In this document: one piece after another, positions 33,896-44,866 of the stretch
Numbering within the stretch: position 1 is the first letter of the stretch
How the letters are laid out: every line of letters begins with the position of its first letter
DNA from: Linum tenue
Lineage: Eukaryota > Streptophyta > Magnoliopsida > Malpighiales > Linaceae
Direction: 5' to 3'
Length of the DNA stretch: 64,000 bases
Assembly: GCA_946122785.1 (NCBI GenBank)
Contig: CAMGYJ010000005.1
Coordinates: 81,586,547 to 81,650,546 of the forward strand
The notes under the pieces: generated by a model
Told to the model about the DNA's origin: nothing
What the model saw: only the letters and a program-made list of their open reading frames with translations
The model's database searches: none
Program-made: the position numbers and the translations under genes

Positions 33896-34700
33896 CTCCG
33901 AAAACGGAAATTATCCCAAACGTGTGCCACTCCGACAACGGGGAAGGGTTTATTCTCCCCAGTATCCCTGGTTTAACCCTGCCTTCGAATTTGACCGGAA
34001 CCCGTCTAATGGTCAGCCAAGGGATGATGATTAGAATAGAAATCACAATCGTGAACCTAAACTCCTGGTGTTTGATTAATTTCGAACCCAATTCGTTGAT
34101 GTAAGATTTGGTTGCTTTGTCATACGTGATTGTGAGAGTTACAGACGCCCAGATAAGGCAGAGCGACGTCCAGCCGGTGAATCGATGGACTCGATCGAAG
34201 AAATTGTGGTGGAGATGGCGGACGAGTGGGAAAGCTGCTAAGCACGAGAATCCGAGAAGGGAAAGAATGGCGGATGCTATCGCTATGATTTTAAAGGAAG
34301 TGTCGGCTCTGTTTTTCAGGGTGAGAAACAGAGCATAGACAAGCTAGGAAATAGAGGAAACCCCGCAGTTGCTGTGGATTCCTCCCAAGCTCTGAAGAAA
34401 CGACGTCGCGGCGATTTTGATTGGGATCGTGATAAATGATCTCCCCAGAAGTTTCACGGCGAGCCAGAATACGATCTGGAGAAAGGCCTCGCTCCGACAG
34501 AGAGTTAGAGCGAAGATGTTTGCTATTGAAAACAGAGCATCTCTGTTTCTCGCGTAAGGGAAGTTTCCAGTGGCGGCGAGGACTAAAGCGAGGATGTTGA
34601 GTGTTAAGCAAACTGTGAACAGTCGTTTGTAGACTGTCAACATTCCTTGGTCGAGTAGTATGACAGAAAGTCTCGATTGTGGCGGCGGCGTTGGCTTTGC
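33880..34700 (-). pseudogene. Captured fragment of a multi-pass membrane protein gene
   Basis: The minus-strand translation is nearly continuous over about 260 residues: LFTVCLTLNILALVLAATGN, FPYARNRDALFSIANIFALT, TSFLQSLGGIHSNCGVSS, then a TAG stop at 34346-34344 where family members, as I recall them, have Trp, then SFKIIAIASAILSLLGFSCL, AAFPLVRHLHHNFFDRVHR and FTIVISILIIIPWLTIRRVP. Several hydrophobic helices are evident. It resembles a plant membrane-protein family related to the C-terminal part of fungal adenylate-forming reductases. That assignment is from memory and needs a search. Confidence 0.55.
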
Positions 34701-35384
34701 TGGAGCTTGGTTGCGCCTGTTTGCGGCGGGGGCTAGCGCTGCATTTTTTTGTCCAATTCCCCACCTGGAACGTCGAAGGAAGTTCCTCAGAAGAGATATC
34801 CGAGGCCGGAAGTTCCTCGTTTAAAGATTAATGTATGTAAAAATGAGATGTAAATTTTAAATAATTAAAATTTTTTATTATATTATTTTTTATTTGCCAC
34901 GTCACACATTTAACGGTCAACTGTCAGAGTTGACCGCCACGTCAGTCAATGTTAACGGAGATTAACGGAGAGTGAGCGAACTTGAACTGTTCAACTACTT
35001 CGAGTGACTATAAATGGAATAAATTAATTTGAGTGGCAAACGTGAAATTTTTTAGCAATTCGAGTGACCAAACTTGCAATTAAGCCAATTTTTTAGGTTA
35101 AAATAGGGTAAATCATTACTTCTGTTAGACACATTAGCAAAAAATTGACTGTGTTAACAGAGGCTAATGGAGACTAATGGAGAGTGACCAAACATGGGTT
35201 GATTCAGTAATTCGAGTGACCAAAACTGATATTAATTTTTTCTAGTGATTAAATATGACATTTTTAGTAAACCTAGTGACCAAACGTGGTATTTACCCTT
35301 CAAAATGAAATAGATCTATGGTCAAAGTCAACAAGCGCTTTGGGCCCGGCCATTGTCTGAATTAACATGTAGTTTTTTTTTTTT

Positions 35385-36872
35385 GGCAAAATACACTTTC
35401 ATAGCCATAACTATTCACATTGTGACAATAATGGGCAAAATTTGAAAAATACACAAATATAGTCACATTTTTAAAACTAACTTGACAACTTTAGCCATTT
35501 CCGTTAGAAATTTTAACATCGTTAACTCTTCGCTGATGTGGACTTAAATGTCATCAGAAGTGGACTGCAAGTCAAATATGAGTCACATCTTCCATGCCAC
35601 ATCAACCACTTCAATTAGCTTATTGTATCAAAAACCATTTAATTTATTTTTTCCTCAATTCTTCTTTCCCATTCCCCAATTATGATTCCTCATCTGAATC
35701 CTTCGAATCCTGCAGGGAGCTTTGAAATCCTCCTCTTCTGGAGTCAGCTTCTACCTAGCCCCAATCCACTTAAGCACCAGTCTACGGAGAAGCTTCGGGC
35801 CACAAGCCGTTACCGGCAACCACCATTAGCTCCTCCTATAGTCCCAAACCTACTTTGCAGTAGCGATGTGAGTTGAGGTTCCCCTTCCCTAGGTGTATCG
35901 AGGAATCTCCATATTTCTTCTCCACAAGCATCTAAATCGGTAGCCATTCACCAGCATAGATTCGCCAGCAGAATGGAACGTCGACACATACCGGAGATCC
36001 AGATGACGGGATGACAAGTTAAGGAGGTGGCAATGTCATAGATATGAGAAAGAAGAGGAGGAGAGGCAAAGATTATCCTCTATGAACTAGCAGGAAGAAG
36101 AAGGCAAGTGAATTGTGTCTATCTCCCAAATCAGATCTAGTAAATAAAGAACTCAGTTTGCCAATTAAGGAACAACGTCAACCTCTCCTCCATCCTTACA
36201 GATACAATAAGACTATGTTATCTCCTGGCAGAGTAACCAGCGACGACCCCAACAACGACTTCAACACCAAGATCGCAATCCTCCTCGTCGACATTGGGTC
36301 CGTGGCCTCGTCGTCACAATCTACCATTGTATTTTGGGCATGCCTTCCTCCTTTCATTTTTTATGTTGATTGCACAACTCCCATTTGGGATTTGTTGGGA
36401 ACACCTCAACTGCAAACCTGGTCTTCTTCCTCAACATCAATTGGTTGTGCTGATTATTGGTTGAAGAATCCATCTCCGAAAAACCCCAGCTGGAGAAGAT
36501 ATTTGCGAGGGCGCCAAAAAGTTGAGGGGATAGTTTCAGTGAGGAGATTCATGGCGAGCGAGATCGACAAGAGTGGGTTGGGAGTTGTTCACTGTTGTTG
36601 GGTGGTGTGGTCGGAATAATCAAGGAAACGAGGGTGGGAAGACGAGACAGGATGATGAGAAAACCCTTTTTTAAAAATTTAAAATTTATTTTAGGTTTTT
36701 TTTTTTCATCTACTTTGCATGCCGAAACTTGGCCACGTCACAAATAGCCTTTTTTCGGTCAGAAAGTCGTGAGAAAATCGTTAGTTATAATAACGGAATG
36801 GCTATATCGGTGTATTTTTCAAAATTTGTCTATTATTGTCACAACGTAAATAATTATGGCTATGGAGGTGTA
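35385..36872. mobile_element. Long-TIR MITE (relative of 12957-14105)
   Basis: The left end GGCAAAATACACTTTCATAG and the right end, read in reverse complement (GGCAAAATACACCTCCATAG), stay alignable for about 78 bp, including TTGTGACAATAAT and TTTGAAAAATACAC. The interior is GC-richer with short frames (36113-36619, 168 aa) that I cannot assign. The left flank is a poly-T run, so the TSD is ambiguous. Confidence 0.7.
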
Positions 36873-38785
36873 TTTTGCCTGTTTTATAATCACCTTTGCT
36901 CTTTTGTTTCATGTTTGATTTCAATTTCCATGTCACCGAATATGGAGCACACAAGTTAAATTAAAAATAACTAATAGTGGTAAAATTCATTATCATACAA
37001 GTGCACAATCCATCCTAAAGTCATTAAGAAAACATTTAAAGTGTAAAAACAAAGTATAATGAAAAGATATATACATAGTATTTTTTTCTTGCTCTTGGAG
37101 CTTGTTGTAACAATTATTGTAATATTGTACTTTGTAATGTTTTGGCAAATAAGTTAGCATTGAATAGCAAGTTTGATTTCCCTCTTTTCAGCCTCTAACA
37201 ACTAGAATTGGATCCGACATATTGGTGGGAAGAGTTTGGGTGGAACAGTTATGTAGTAATAGATTTGATATATATTGGAGATGCATCCTATATGTTTTGT
37301 ACAATTATCTATTGATAAATATTATGTCAAGTTGTCAGACTATGCATAAATTGTCACAATATAGCAAAAAGAGTAAACACATGATATAACATTCAAATAA
37401 GACACAACTAATAGTCCTTGACTATGTATAACTATATGGACTACTTAAGTTTACCATATATTTGAATATTGGAGTTGCTTTCTGTGATACACACGTATAT
37501 ATTGGAGATGCATCCTATATGTTTTGTACAATTATCTATTGATAAATATTATGTCAAGTTGTCAGACTATGCATAAATTGTCACAATATAGCAAAAAGAG
37601 TAAACACATGATATAACATTCAAATAAGACACAACTAATAGTCCTTGACTATGTATAACTATATGGACTACTTAAGTTTACCATATATTTGAATATTGGA
37701 GTTGCTTTCTGTGATACACACGTAATTAACCTTAGAATCAAAGAAAAGTAATTGGTTTCGAATGAAGTTCAATAATTCGTTGGTAGTATTTTCCCCTATA
37801 GAGATTATTTTTGTTGATCATAGCACAGGTGATAGATATGAATTTGTAGAATTTGAAATATATAGGGCACGATGCAAAGTTGTCAAAACTAGTTAGTTGG
37901 ACAATCTATTGCGTTCGGGTCACTGACTAGTTGACCTTCATATCAGAATTATGACCACCAACAATATAGAAATTTTCCTGCAACAATGTTCAGTTGTTGA
38001 TAGAATGTATACAAATGATGAGGATGTGAGAAAAAAAGAACATAGAAGATAGGGTGATTTAAAAGATGAAGTTAAAACATCTTACCATATTGGAAGAAGA
38101 TAATCACAATTAATTTATTTCTTGAAGTGAACAAATTAAATCTTTGTACGTTGTTTGGCAACTTCATAAGATTCCTCTTTAATCTTAGTTTTCATCTTCT
38201 TAATTCGGGGAAGGCACTGAATATACTGAAGGTGATTATGTGTGGGTAAAGGTATGCATGAAATATAGTTCCCTAGCAATGATGAACCACAATTTGTTAT
38301 TGGACGATGTTATTATAATTGGGGAATGGTAATCCAATTATTTAACAATAAAGACACATACAATATGAATTACCACGTTGTTTTTCCACGTAGACTAAAG
38401 TAGGGGCACAGATCACGCCTGATGAGGGTTGATTGGGGACTACAACTTCAAATTCATCAGTCAAAGAATATTTTGAGTATAATTATGATCAAAGATCCCC
38501 TAATACACATGAGGTGATAAAGTGAGTTTTCACAAAATATTAAAAATGTAAGCAAATATGAAATGATAATAAAAGTAAAAGAATTAAATTCAACAATTTT
38601 AGGTGAATATGTTTCGTCTTTTTAGCGAAAATTTCAAGGTAGAGCTAAATATTGATGGTGTATGGTGAACTTCACCAAACAAATATGTGACAATAAAAAT
38701 CAAAATGAAGTTTAGAATATAATTCGAATTTAATCTGACAAATTAGCATTCATGAGAATTCTTTTTTATCATAGAGATTACAAAA
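36873..38785. other. No gene seen; AT-rich, includes a recent tandem duplication
   Basis: Very AT-rich. The stretch 38240-38440 contains GGTAAAGG and TTATTGGACGATGTTATTAT words that could be a decayed transposon, but no frame longer than about 30 codons is convincing. Confidence 0.4.
37269..37722. repeat. Perfect tandem duplication, two 227-bp units
   Basis: Units 37269-37495 and 37496-37722 read identically, both starting TATATATTGGAGATGC and ending GATACACACG. No substitutions were seen by eye, so it is very recent or an assembly artefact. Confidence 0.9.
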
Positions 38786-41032
38786 TGACTCACTCCTACT
38801 GTCATTCTAGAAAATGGCCAAGTGTAACCACTTCCTAAAGCGTAGTATAGCGGGTTTGGGTTTTCTTGTCAACCCGGGTCCTGGATGTGATGACTACTCA
38901 GTGAATTCGTATTATCTAGCAATGAAACTTTACGCTCTGTTTGGCAACAAGGGGGTGCAAATTGCAGGAGGGTGCAAGTTGAGGGGCAAATTGCTGGGGG
39001 GTGCAAATTGCTGGGGGGTGTAAGTGGAGGGGTAAATTGTTGTTTGGATGAAAAAGTAGGGGGGTGCAAATAAAGTGCAAAGTAAGTAATTATATTATTT
39101 TAAAATAGATTTTAAAATTATAAATATTATCATAAAATAATAAAATAAATATTACTATATAATAATAAATATACTTTACTAAAAATAGTTATTATATAAT
39201 AATGCTCAAATAATAATTAATTATAACAATTGTAATAATCATTGATCGAGCGATCTCAAAACTCGAAGCTCAACTCCTAACCGGTCATCCTATATAGGGT
39301 TTTCGTGTCTAGTTTAATCTTAAATTGTCAAACTTAGTCAAATACGTTCGAATTTGTAAGTTTTAACTATTTAGTCAAATAAAATGAGTTAACCAAACAA
39401 TTTCTCTCTATCTTTTCCACAAACACCTTGTATATCTAATTTTCAATGCAAATTCGATTCAACCAAGAGATCTAGATTTGACTTGACGAACATTTATAAA
39501 CTTGTTTCCAGAGTCAAATGGTCAACCCCGAATAATGTTTACATTAATGATATTTATAAAAAGAAGAAATTGATAATATTAATTATTATATAATTATATA
39601 TAACACAATTAGAAAAACAAAATTCCATAATTCCCCCCCCCCCTCTCTTCCTTCCTTCCTTTGCACCCCAATTCGGGGGGTAAGCCGAAACAGTAAATTT
39701 GCACTCTCGTTTTGCACCCCCCTACTGTTCCAAATTAACCAAACAGGTGCAAATGTGTTGGAAACTGTGTTTACCCCTCACATTTGCACCCTCCTCCCAT
39801 TTACCCCTCTTCCCAAACAGAGTGTTAGTGAAGGTCTAAACTAACAGGCAAGCAAAGCAACTAAACGGTTGTTTTCAGGTTAAGAGAGGTCACCCGGATA
39901 TGGTTCCCCCTAGACTGCAGTTAAGCCGGATTGTAATTACCAAGTTCAATTTCTATGATAGTTATATTGCGGAAGGTTCTTAAACAGTCTGAAGTCTCGA
40001 CTAAAGGTCTTCAGACCCTCTCAATCTGAGTCTCTAGCGGGCGACTAACCTCCACCGGAGTAAACAGATTGAGGCCCTAACGAACCAAACCTCCACTACC
40101 GAATTGACTTCGGTACAGAATAGTGAATTGGCTCCTCGACTAAAGTCACCAATTCACTACCTTCAATTAAGGATGCTCTATCAACCTAGGCAGATATTCT
40201 CATTCTAGGTTAAAGCAGAAACAACAGGAATTTGATCAGGATTCATGCCATTCAATCATTCAAACCTCCATCGAATATAATCAAATCATAGAAACAGTAC
40301 TTGGGTTCATACAATCAATCCTAACATACAGATCTAGGGTTTCCCACACCCAGATGAATGGGAGAACTACTCCATGGAGAAAGAAGCAAAAGCAGAATCA
40401 GATGCGGAAACCATACTGTGAAGGATGGATTTCAGCTCCTGGACATTGATCGGCACTTCTCCAAGCTCAAGCCAAGCTCCAATGGTGATGAAGATCAAGC
40501 TAGGGCACTTGGAGACTCTTGTTCGTCGCTTTCTCTCTCTAGGAATCGCTCTGTCTCTCTAAAACTCGAATCCCCTCTCTTTTTGGCTGAAATCTGCCTA
40601 AAAGAGCATCATTGGCCAAAGCACGGTCGAGGGCACGGCCGTGCTTTGCCTCAGCCCGCCCGTGCTTTGGCTAGGGTTAATTACACGGCCAGCAGTTGGG
40701 AGAAACACGGCCGTGCTTTTGGGAGGACACGACCATGCTTTCAGCCCGTGTTTGCAGCTTGAATTTGCCAAACTCAATTAGCTCTCGGCAGTAAAAGCAC
40801 GGCCACAGAACACGGCCGTGTTCTGAAGGCCTCCTGCCCGTGTTTTGGCTCCAGCTCGATGAAATGACTTCCGAATGCCCCGAAACTCGTGCTTAGCCTT
40901 TCCTTTGACGCCTGGGACCTGAAATATGACAAAATAGCACAACCCGGCGTAAAATAGGCCAAGAATACACGACTATGCCCCGCAAATGGATAAGAAATAG
41001 GGGTATAAAATCATGCAATTACATCGTTATCA
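38786..41032 (-). mobile_element. LTR of the TGATAACG family, minus strand, split by PIF/Harbinger
   Basis: The reverse complement begins TGATAACGATG (41032) and ends GAGTGAGTCA (38786), as in the solo LTR 18654-19418. About 1350 bp remain when the nested element is removed. It carries the shared block (rc of 40909-40960, GGCCTATTTTACGCCGGG) and CACGGCCGTG repeats at 40620-40830. Immediate flanks CAAAA and GTTCC do not match each other. They match, inverted, the unmatched flanks of 42097-47692. Confidence 0.85.
38933..39824. mobile_element. PIF/Harbinger (Tourist-like) non-autonomous element
   Basis: Ends CGCTCTGTTTGG and CCAAACAGAGTG form a 12-bp TIR with one mismatch, flanked by the 3-bp duplication TTA (38930-38932 and 39825-39827). 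Inner ends carry GGGGGTGCAAATTG-type repeats in opposite orientation on the two sides. No transposase. LTR sequence is contiguous across it. Confidence 0.88.
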
Positions 41033-42096
41033 GTTCCTGTGGGGTGGATTTGCCGGCAACCCTAACACTAGTTAATTACATATTGCTAAGACCAATTCCA
41101 TTAACTTTGTTGATTCTTGGTTTTGTTTGACTGCATGCTTATGTCGCTCCAATAAACACACCCCTTTGATTTTGACATATATACGATGACTTGATTTTTT
41201 ATATCTCTTTGTTTCATTATTTGATTGATTTATTGTTAATGTGTTTATGTTTTAATACGAGGACTATTCTAAAATGATATATCATCAAACCTGGCTTCAT
41301 GGGTGGATGAGACTGGACACAACAGTCCCTCATGATTGAACATCAATCAATCAGACTGATTTTACTTCCTCAAGGGAGAAACCCTTTATTGAAGTTAAAC
41401 GTGCTCAAGGATGGGTAACCTTATGGAAAGTCACATTGATATGCACACTAAAATCAAATTCGAGAGGGTTTAGATGCAAATCGGACAGTATCTTGTCGGG
41501 AAAAGGTTCAGGATATTATAAATAGTATCATATCCTTTTTGCATCCCTCTTGAACGATGGTGGGGAAAACCTCAATGAGAATGAATCCTAAAGGGGGTAT
41601 ATAACACCTTAGGTGAATCTCATATCGACAAAGCACGAGAGAGATCTATGGTTCATAAGTAAGAAATCGACCTTAACTAACGAGGCACATTTTAGGATGA
41701 AATGAAGGAGTTCTTGTGGGAACTCCAAAATTAAACGTGCTTAGTGTGGAGCACTACAAGGATGAGTGACTTTATGGAAAGTCACCTTGATATGTACCCC
41801 AATGCAAAAACCATGACGGTTGGGGCCTAAAATGAACAAATCTTCTTTGGAAAAGGTTCGGGATGTTATTCTTTTATGTGGTTATTTATTCTTTATTGCA
41901 TTAATTAATTTCAAACAATCAGCAATATGTGTTTGTCACCATTACATCCTCTTTGCATTGAATGAAACCACTGCTGTAACTTTTACTCATTCATCATCCT
42001 AATTACAACAATCAACACATAATCTACGCACCATGAATGCTAAAAAAATTTTAACACATGAAATTGTTGAAATTCAAACTTATGAGCTGCGTTTTG
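41033..42096. other. 1064-bp segment apparently inverted between two LTR insertions
   Basis: It begins GTTCC and ends TTTTG. Reversing it would give CAAAA next to the CAAAA at 38781-38785, and GGAAC next to the GGAAC at 47693-47697, restoring both 5-bp TSDs. It contains the Cassandra-like 5S-derived sequences. Confidence 0.75.
41270..41870 (+). mobile_element. Cassandra-like TRIM remnants with 5S rRNA-derived sequence
   Basis: 41722-41787 resembles 5S rRNA from about nt 40 to 104: AACTCCAAAATTAAACGTGC matches the box A region and GGATGAGTGACTTTATGG (41760-41777) the box C region. A second copy at 41391-41435 has GAAGTTAAACGTGCTC directly joined to AGGATGGGTAACCTTATGG, with the intermediate element deleted. 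Cassandra TRIMs carry 5S-like sequence in their LTRs, and the roughly 340-bp spacing fits two LTRs. Clear LTR ends were not found. These are not functional 5S genes. Confidence 0.6.
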
Positions 42097-43539
42097 TGAT
42101 GACTCGATATTTGCACATGTTTTCCCCTTTGTTTCTTGATCGTTTGAGCTTTAATTATCGCTTCTTTGGCCTATTTTACGCTAGGTTGTGTTCCTTTGTC
42201 ACATTTCAGATCCTAGCACATAAAGTGAAGCATAGGCGCAAGTTTCAAGTCAATCAGAGATCAATTGGCGATTCGGGAGAAGAAACTCGGGCATGACCTG
42301 AAGAAGAATGGATTTCTACCTCACTTTATGGACAAATAATCATGCAAGCTTGTCATGAAAAGAAAGAGGACGAGACTACGAGCGTCTGGGATCAAACGGC
42401 GACTGATTCGGAGTCCGGACGAGGGAGAAACGAAGCATTGAATATAGGGGAACAGGTTCGGCAATAAAAACACGGGCGGGCCTAAATCAAAACACGGCCG
42501 TGCCCATATTTAGGCACGACCGTGTTTTGGCCGACGCGCCCGAGCGTGTTTTTAACACGGGGCAAAACACGGGCGGGCAAAAGCAAAACACGGCCGTGCC
42601 CTCGACCGTGTTTTGCCCAGAATCGGGTTTTTTAACCCAAATTCGAGCCAAAGGTGAGGGAGAGCTGGGTTTTGGATCCCAAACACCCAAGGGACGAACC
42701 AAAGAGAGAGAGAGCGATTTGAGGGCATTCTTGGAGTGGAATTGGAGAATTTCTTCGCCTTTGGAAGCTCGAGGAACAAGCCCGGACTTGAAGACTGATC
42801 ATCTGAAGATTCTTACTGCAGTCTCTCTCTTCTCTATGGAGTATCTTCTCTTCACTTAGGTTTTGAGAAACCCTAGCTATGTTTGTTTAATTGGGTGATT
42901 GTATGAGTACTCTTACTTGATAATCTTGGGTTTATATTCAATCTATGCATGTTTTCATGATTCAATTCTGCTTTAGTTGAGATTATTGATTCTGCTTTGA
43001 TCCTATGAGAGCGAATACCTGATTAGGTCAACAAAGCACCATAGATTGATAGTATTGGATCGATTGCTTTAGTCGAGGGTTGATTCAATGCTTTGTATCG
43101 ATTGAGAACCTCATTCGATAGAGGGAATCTAGTTCAGAACGCCTTGATCGGTTGTTCTAGAGAAGGATACGTCCCTCTAGGTAATTGACTCAAGAGGGCC
43201 TTGTTCCTTTAGTCGAGACTCAAGGTCTAGTCAAGGATTCTCTGCATTGTGAATGAAAGTGAAACAGGTTAGAGATCATCAATCATTAATCTGTCTAGTG
43301 GCTAGGGGGAATCATACCTAAGTGAGTTCTCAACCTATAATTAGATTAACTTTAATTGTAGTTTGCTAGAGTAGTTTTAGTTCTTTCATCTTAATCTGGT
43401 TTGCTAGATAATGAACTGAAGCTGAGTAATAGTAACTCTAGAGACCCGTGGATTCGATATTTTTTACTTGAGCCACTATACTGCAGTCCCTTTCATTGGT
43501 TACACTTGGCCATTGTTAGAGTTGTGTCATAGCGAGTCA
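42097..43539 (+). repeat. 5' LTR (1443 bp)
   Basis: Carries GGCCTATTTTACGCTAGG at 42170-42187 and a cluster of CACGGCCGTG/CACGGGCG words at 42470-42620. Pairs with 46249-47692. Confidence 0.92.
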
Positions 43540-43545
43540 AGTTTT

Positions 43546-43563
43546 TGGCGCGTTTGCCGGGGA
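43546..43563 (+). promoter_or_regulatory. tRNA-Asp primer-binding site
   Basis: TGGCGCGTTTGCCGGGGA is six bases past the LTR end and complementary, with two mismatches, to the 3' end of plant tRNA-Asp. It would prime minus-strand DNA synthesis. Confidence 0.85.
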
Positions 43564-43675
43564 CTTTCTAGATTATTAGGAAAGGCAGAAGTTTATTACT
43601 TTAGCGTTTTTCTTTTCTTTTCCACCCTTGCTTTTCACTTGGGTGTTTTCGTTTTTGTTGGTGCAGATCTGAATC

Positions 43676-44866
43676 ATGGATCCCCATGGCTTCTCCAACC
43701 ATTGGGGGTATCCACCACCATCCCAGTCGTATTACCCCGAGACTCCCTGGAGCAATCAAGGAGGAGAATACTATGGATTCGGGTTCCAGTACCAACCCCC
43801 TTACTACGGAGAACAACCGGACCCCTGGGCATATCAAGAACAACTTCATTATCAAGAAGAATTTCTCTCACAACCAGAAGGGCCATCGGCGCTGGAGTTA
43901 CCCATGGCGGCCTTCACGGGCCATTCTGCAGAGCCATGCTACACTCCACAGCCAGATCCAAACTATGAATTGAGGCTTCTCATGGAGAAGTTTGCTCGAG
44001 ATTGTGAGAGATCATGCTCCAGGATGGATCATTGTGTCCAGGCCTATCGTGAAACAGAGGAGATCCTCCTGAGCCTTAAGAAGAGCGCCGATGATCTTGA
44101 GCGATCTTTCGCACAACCAGCTCCAGATCACCCTTCTACTACCATACTAGAAGAGGTGGAAGAAGAAGAAGGCTACAAGGACATTGTGGAGCACATTGAA
44201 GTTGTCACAGAGAGCTCCCGTGATGATCATGATCAGGAATGTCCTGTCGTAGTCGACCATACCTTCCCACATCCCAAACTGAGCTTTGAAGAGGCGGGCA
44301 TGAGTGAGGAGATGCAAGAAGATCTCATGAAAGAAATTGCTTGGCAACTTGCTCTCCAATCCGTGCTAGAAGAAGAAGAGCAAGAAAGGGTGCAGAAAGT
44401 AGTTGTGGAGGATGACGAAAGTGAAGCAGGAGGAGTTCTTGATCATTTCCCAGGGGTGATACCACATGAACAAGGAAGGGAGGTTGAAGAAGCAATTGGC
44501 GTCCAGGCTGAGGACGAAGTTGAGGTGGAAGAGGCTTGCACCGGCCATGAGTTCCATTTGATATCTCCACCAAACTTCGAGGAACTACTTAGCAAGGATC
44601 CATTTGCAGTGTCTCTTTGCCATACCAAGGCCACGTCGACATCGGTCCCTCTTGGTGGACGCGATGGTGGTCAATCGATGTTGTCATATCTGGTTTGGGG
44701 AAATGAGACGAGAGAAGAGAAGAAGAGGTCTCGAGGGTGGAGACGTTATCTGCATCAAGTGAACGAGCTTCCATCACCTGTCATACCACATGCTCGTGAC
44801 TTGAGACTCCACATCATTGACGAGAACCTCAACTTCAAGGAGGTTTTGGGGTGGACCGAAACTTAG
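43676..44866 (+). CDS. ORF of the Tat-like non-autonomous element, 396 aa, unknown function
   Basis: Opens at the first ATG after the primer site and stays intact. The N-terminus is Tyr/Pro/Gly/Gln-rich (SNHWGYPPPSQSYYPETPWS). Residues 95-150 are helical (NYELRLLMEKFARDCERS, then TEEILLSLKKSADDLERSF). A long acidic Glu/Val-rich middle follows. The C-terminal block ELLSKDPFAVSLCHTKA, VPLGGRDGGQSMLSYLVWG and HARDLRLHIIDENLNFKEVL is shared with the minus-strand copy at 52960-54181. There is no CCHC knuckle, DSG, YVDD or DDE motif. Tat-lineage Ogre elements carry an ORF1 of unknown function in this position, so homology to ORF1 or a divergent gag is possible but unproven. A typical leader (CTTGTTGGGAGGCAACCCAA at 44901) follows the stop. 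Confidence 0.7.
   Translation: MDPHGFSNHWGYPPPSQSYYPETPWSNQGGEYYGFGFQYQPPYYGEQPDPWAYQEQLHYQEEFLSQPEGPSALELPMAAFTGHSAEPCYTPQPDPNYELRLLMEKFARDCERSCSRMDHCVQAYRETEEILLSLKKSADDLERSFAQPAPDHPSTTILEEVEEEEGYKDIVEHIEVVTESSRDDHDQECPVVVDHTFPHPKLSFEEAGMSEEMQEDLMKEIAWQLALQSVLEEEEQERVQKVVVEDDESEAGGVLDHFPGVIPHEQGREVEEAIGVQAEDEVEVEEACTGHEFHLISPPNFEELLSKDPFAVSLCHTKATSTSVPLGGRDGGQSMLSYLVWGNETREEKKRSRGWRRYLHQVNELPSPVIPHARDLRLHIIDENLNFKEVLGWTET

Larger units (their letters stand above)
33462..35086. mobile_element. Inner Pack-MULE with long TIRs
   Basis: TSD AATTTTTTAG is perfect at 33452-33461 and 35087-35096. TIRs start GGCTAAATTGCAAGTTTGGT on the left and GGCTTAATTGCAAGTTTGGT on the right and remain recognisable for roughly 200-250 bp, as in Mutator-like elements. 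Between them are minus-strand pieces of at least two coding sequences (34700-33895 and 33895-33745), making this a chimeric gene-capturing element. It lacks a transposase. Confidence 0.88.
31515..35298. mobile_element. Outer Mutator-like element carrying host-gene fragments (Pack-MULE)
   Basis: The 10-bp repeat TTCAAAATGA flanks it exactly (31505-31514 and 35299-35308). Left end GAGTAAATGTCATGCTTGGTCACTA pairs with the right end, whose reverse complement is GGGTAAATACCACGTTTGGTCACTA. There is no mudrA transposase. The interior holds a piece resembling a plant methyltransferase gene (32700-32985), GC-rich sequence at 31850-32340 and 33050-33300, and a second MULE (33462-35086). Confidence 0.8.

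Noticed and set aside
34291..34764. 157-codon minus-strand ORF in the inner Pack-MULE
   Set aside because: It is the wrong frame of the captured membrane-protein fragment, whose conserved helices read in the frame of 34643-34344.
41391..41800. Functional 5S rRNA genes
   Set aside because: Only the middle of 5S is recognisable, with many substitutions and a deletion in one copy, no complete 120-nt unit and no terminator context.
43468..43968. 166-codon ORF across the LTR end and primer site
   Set aside because: It spans the LTR/PBS junction and overlaps the conserved 396-codon ORF in another frame.
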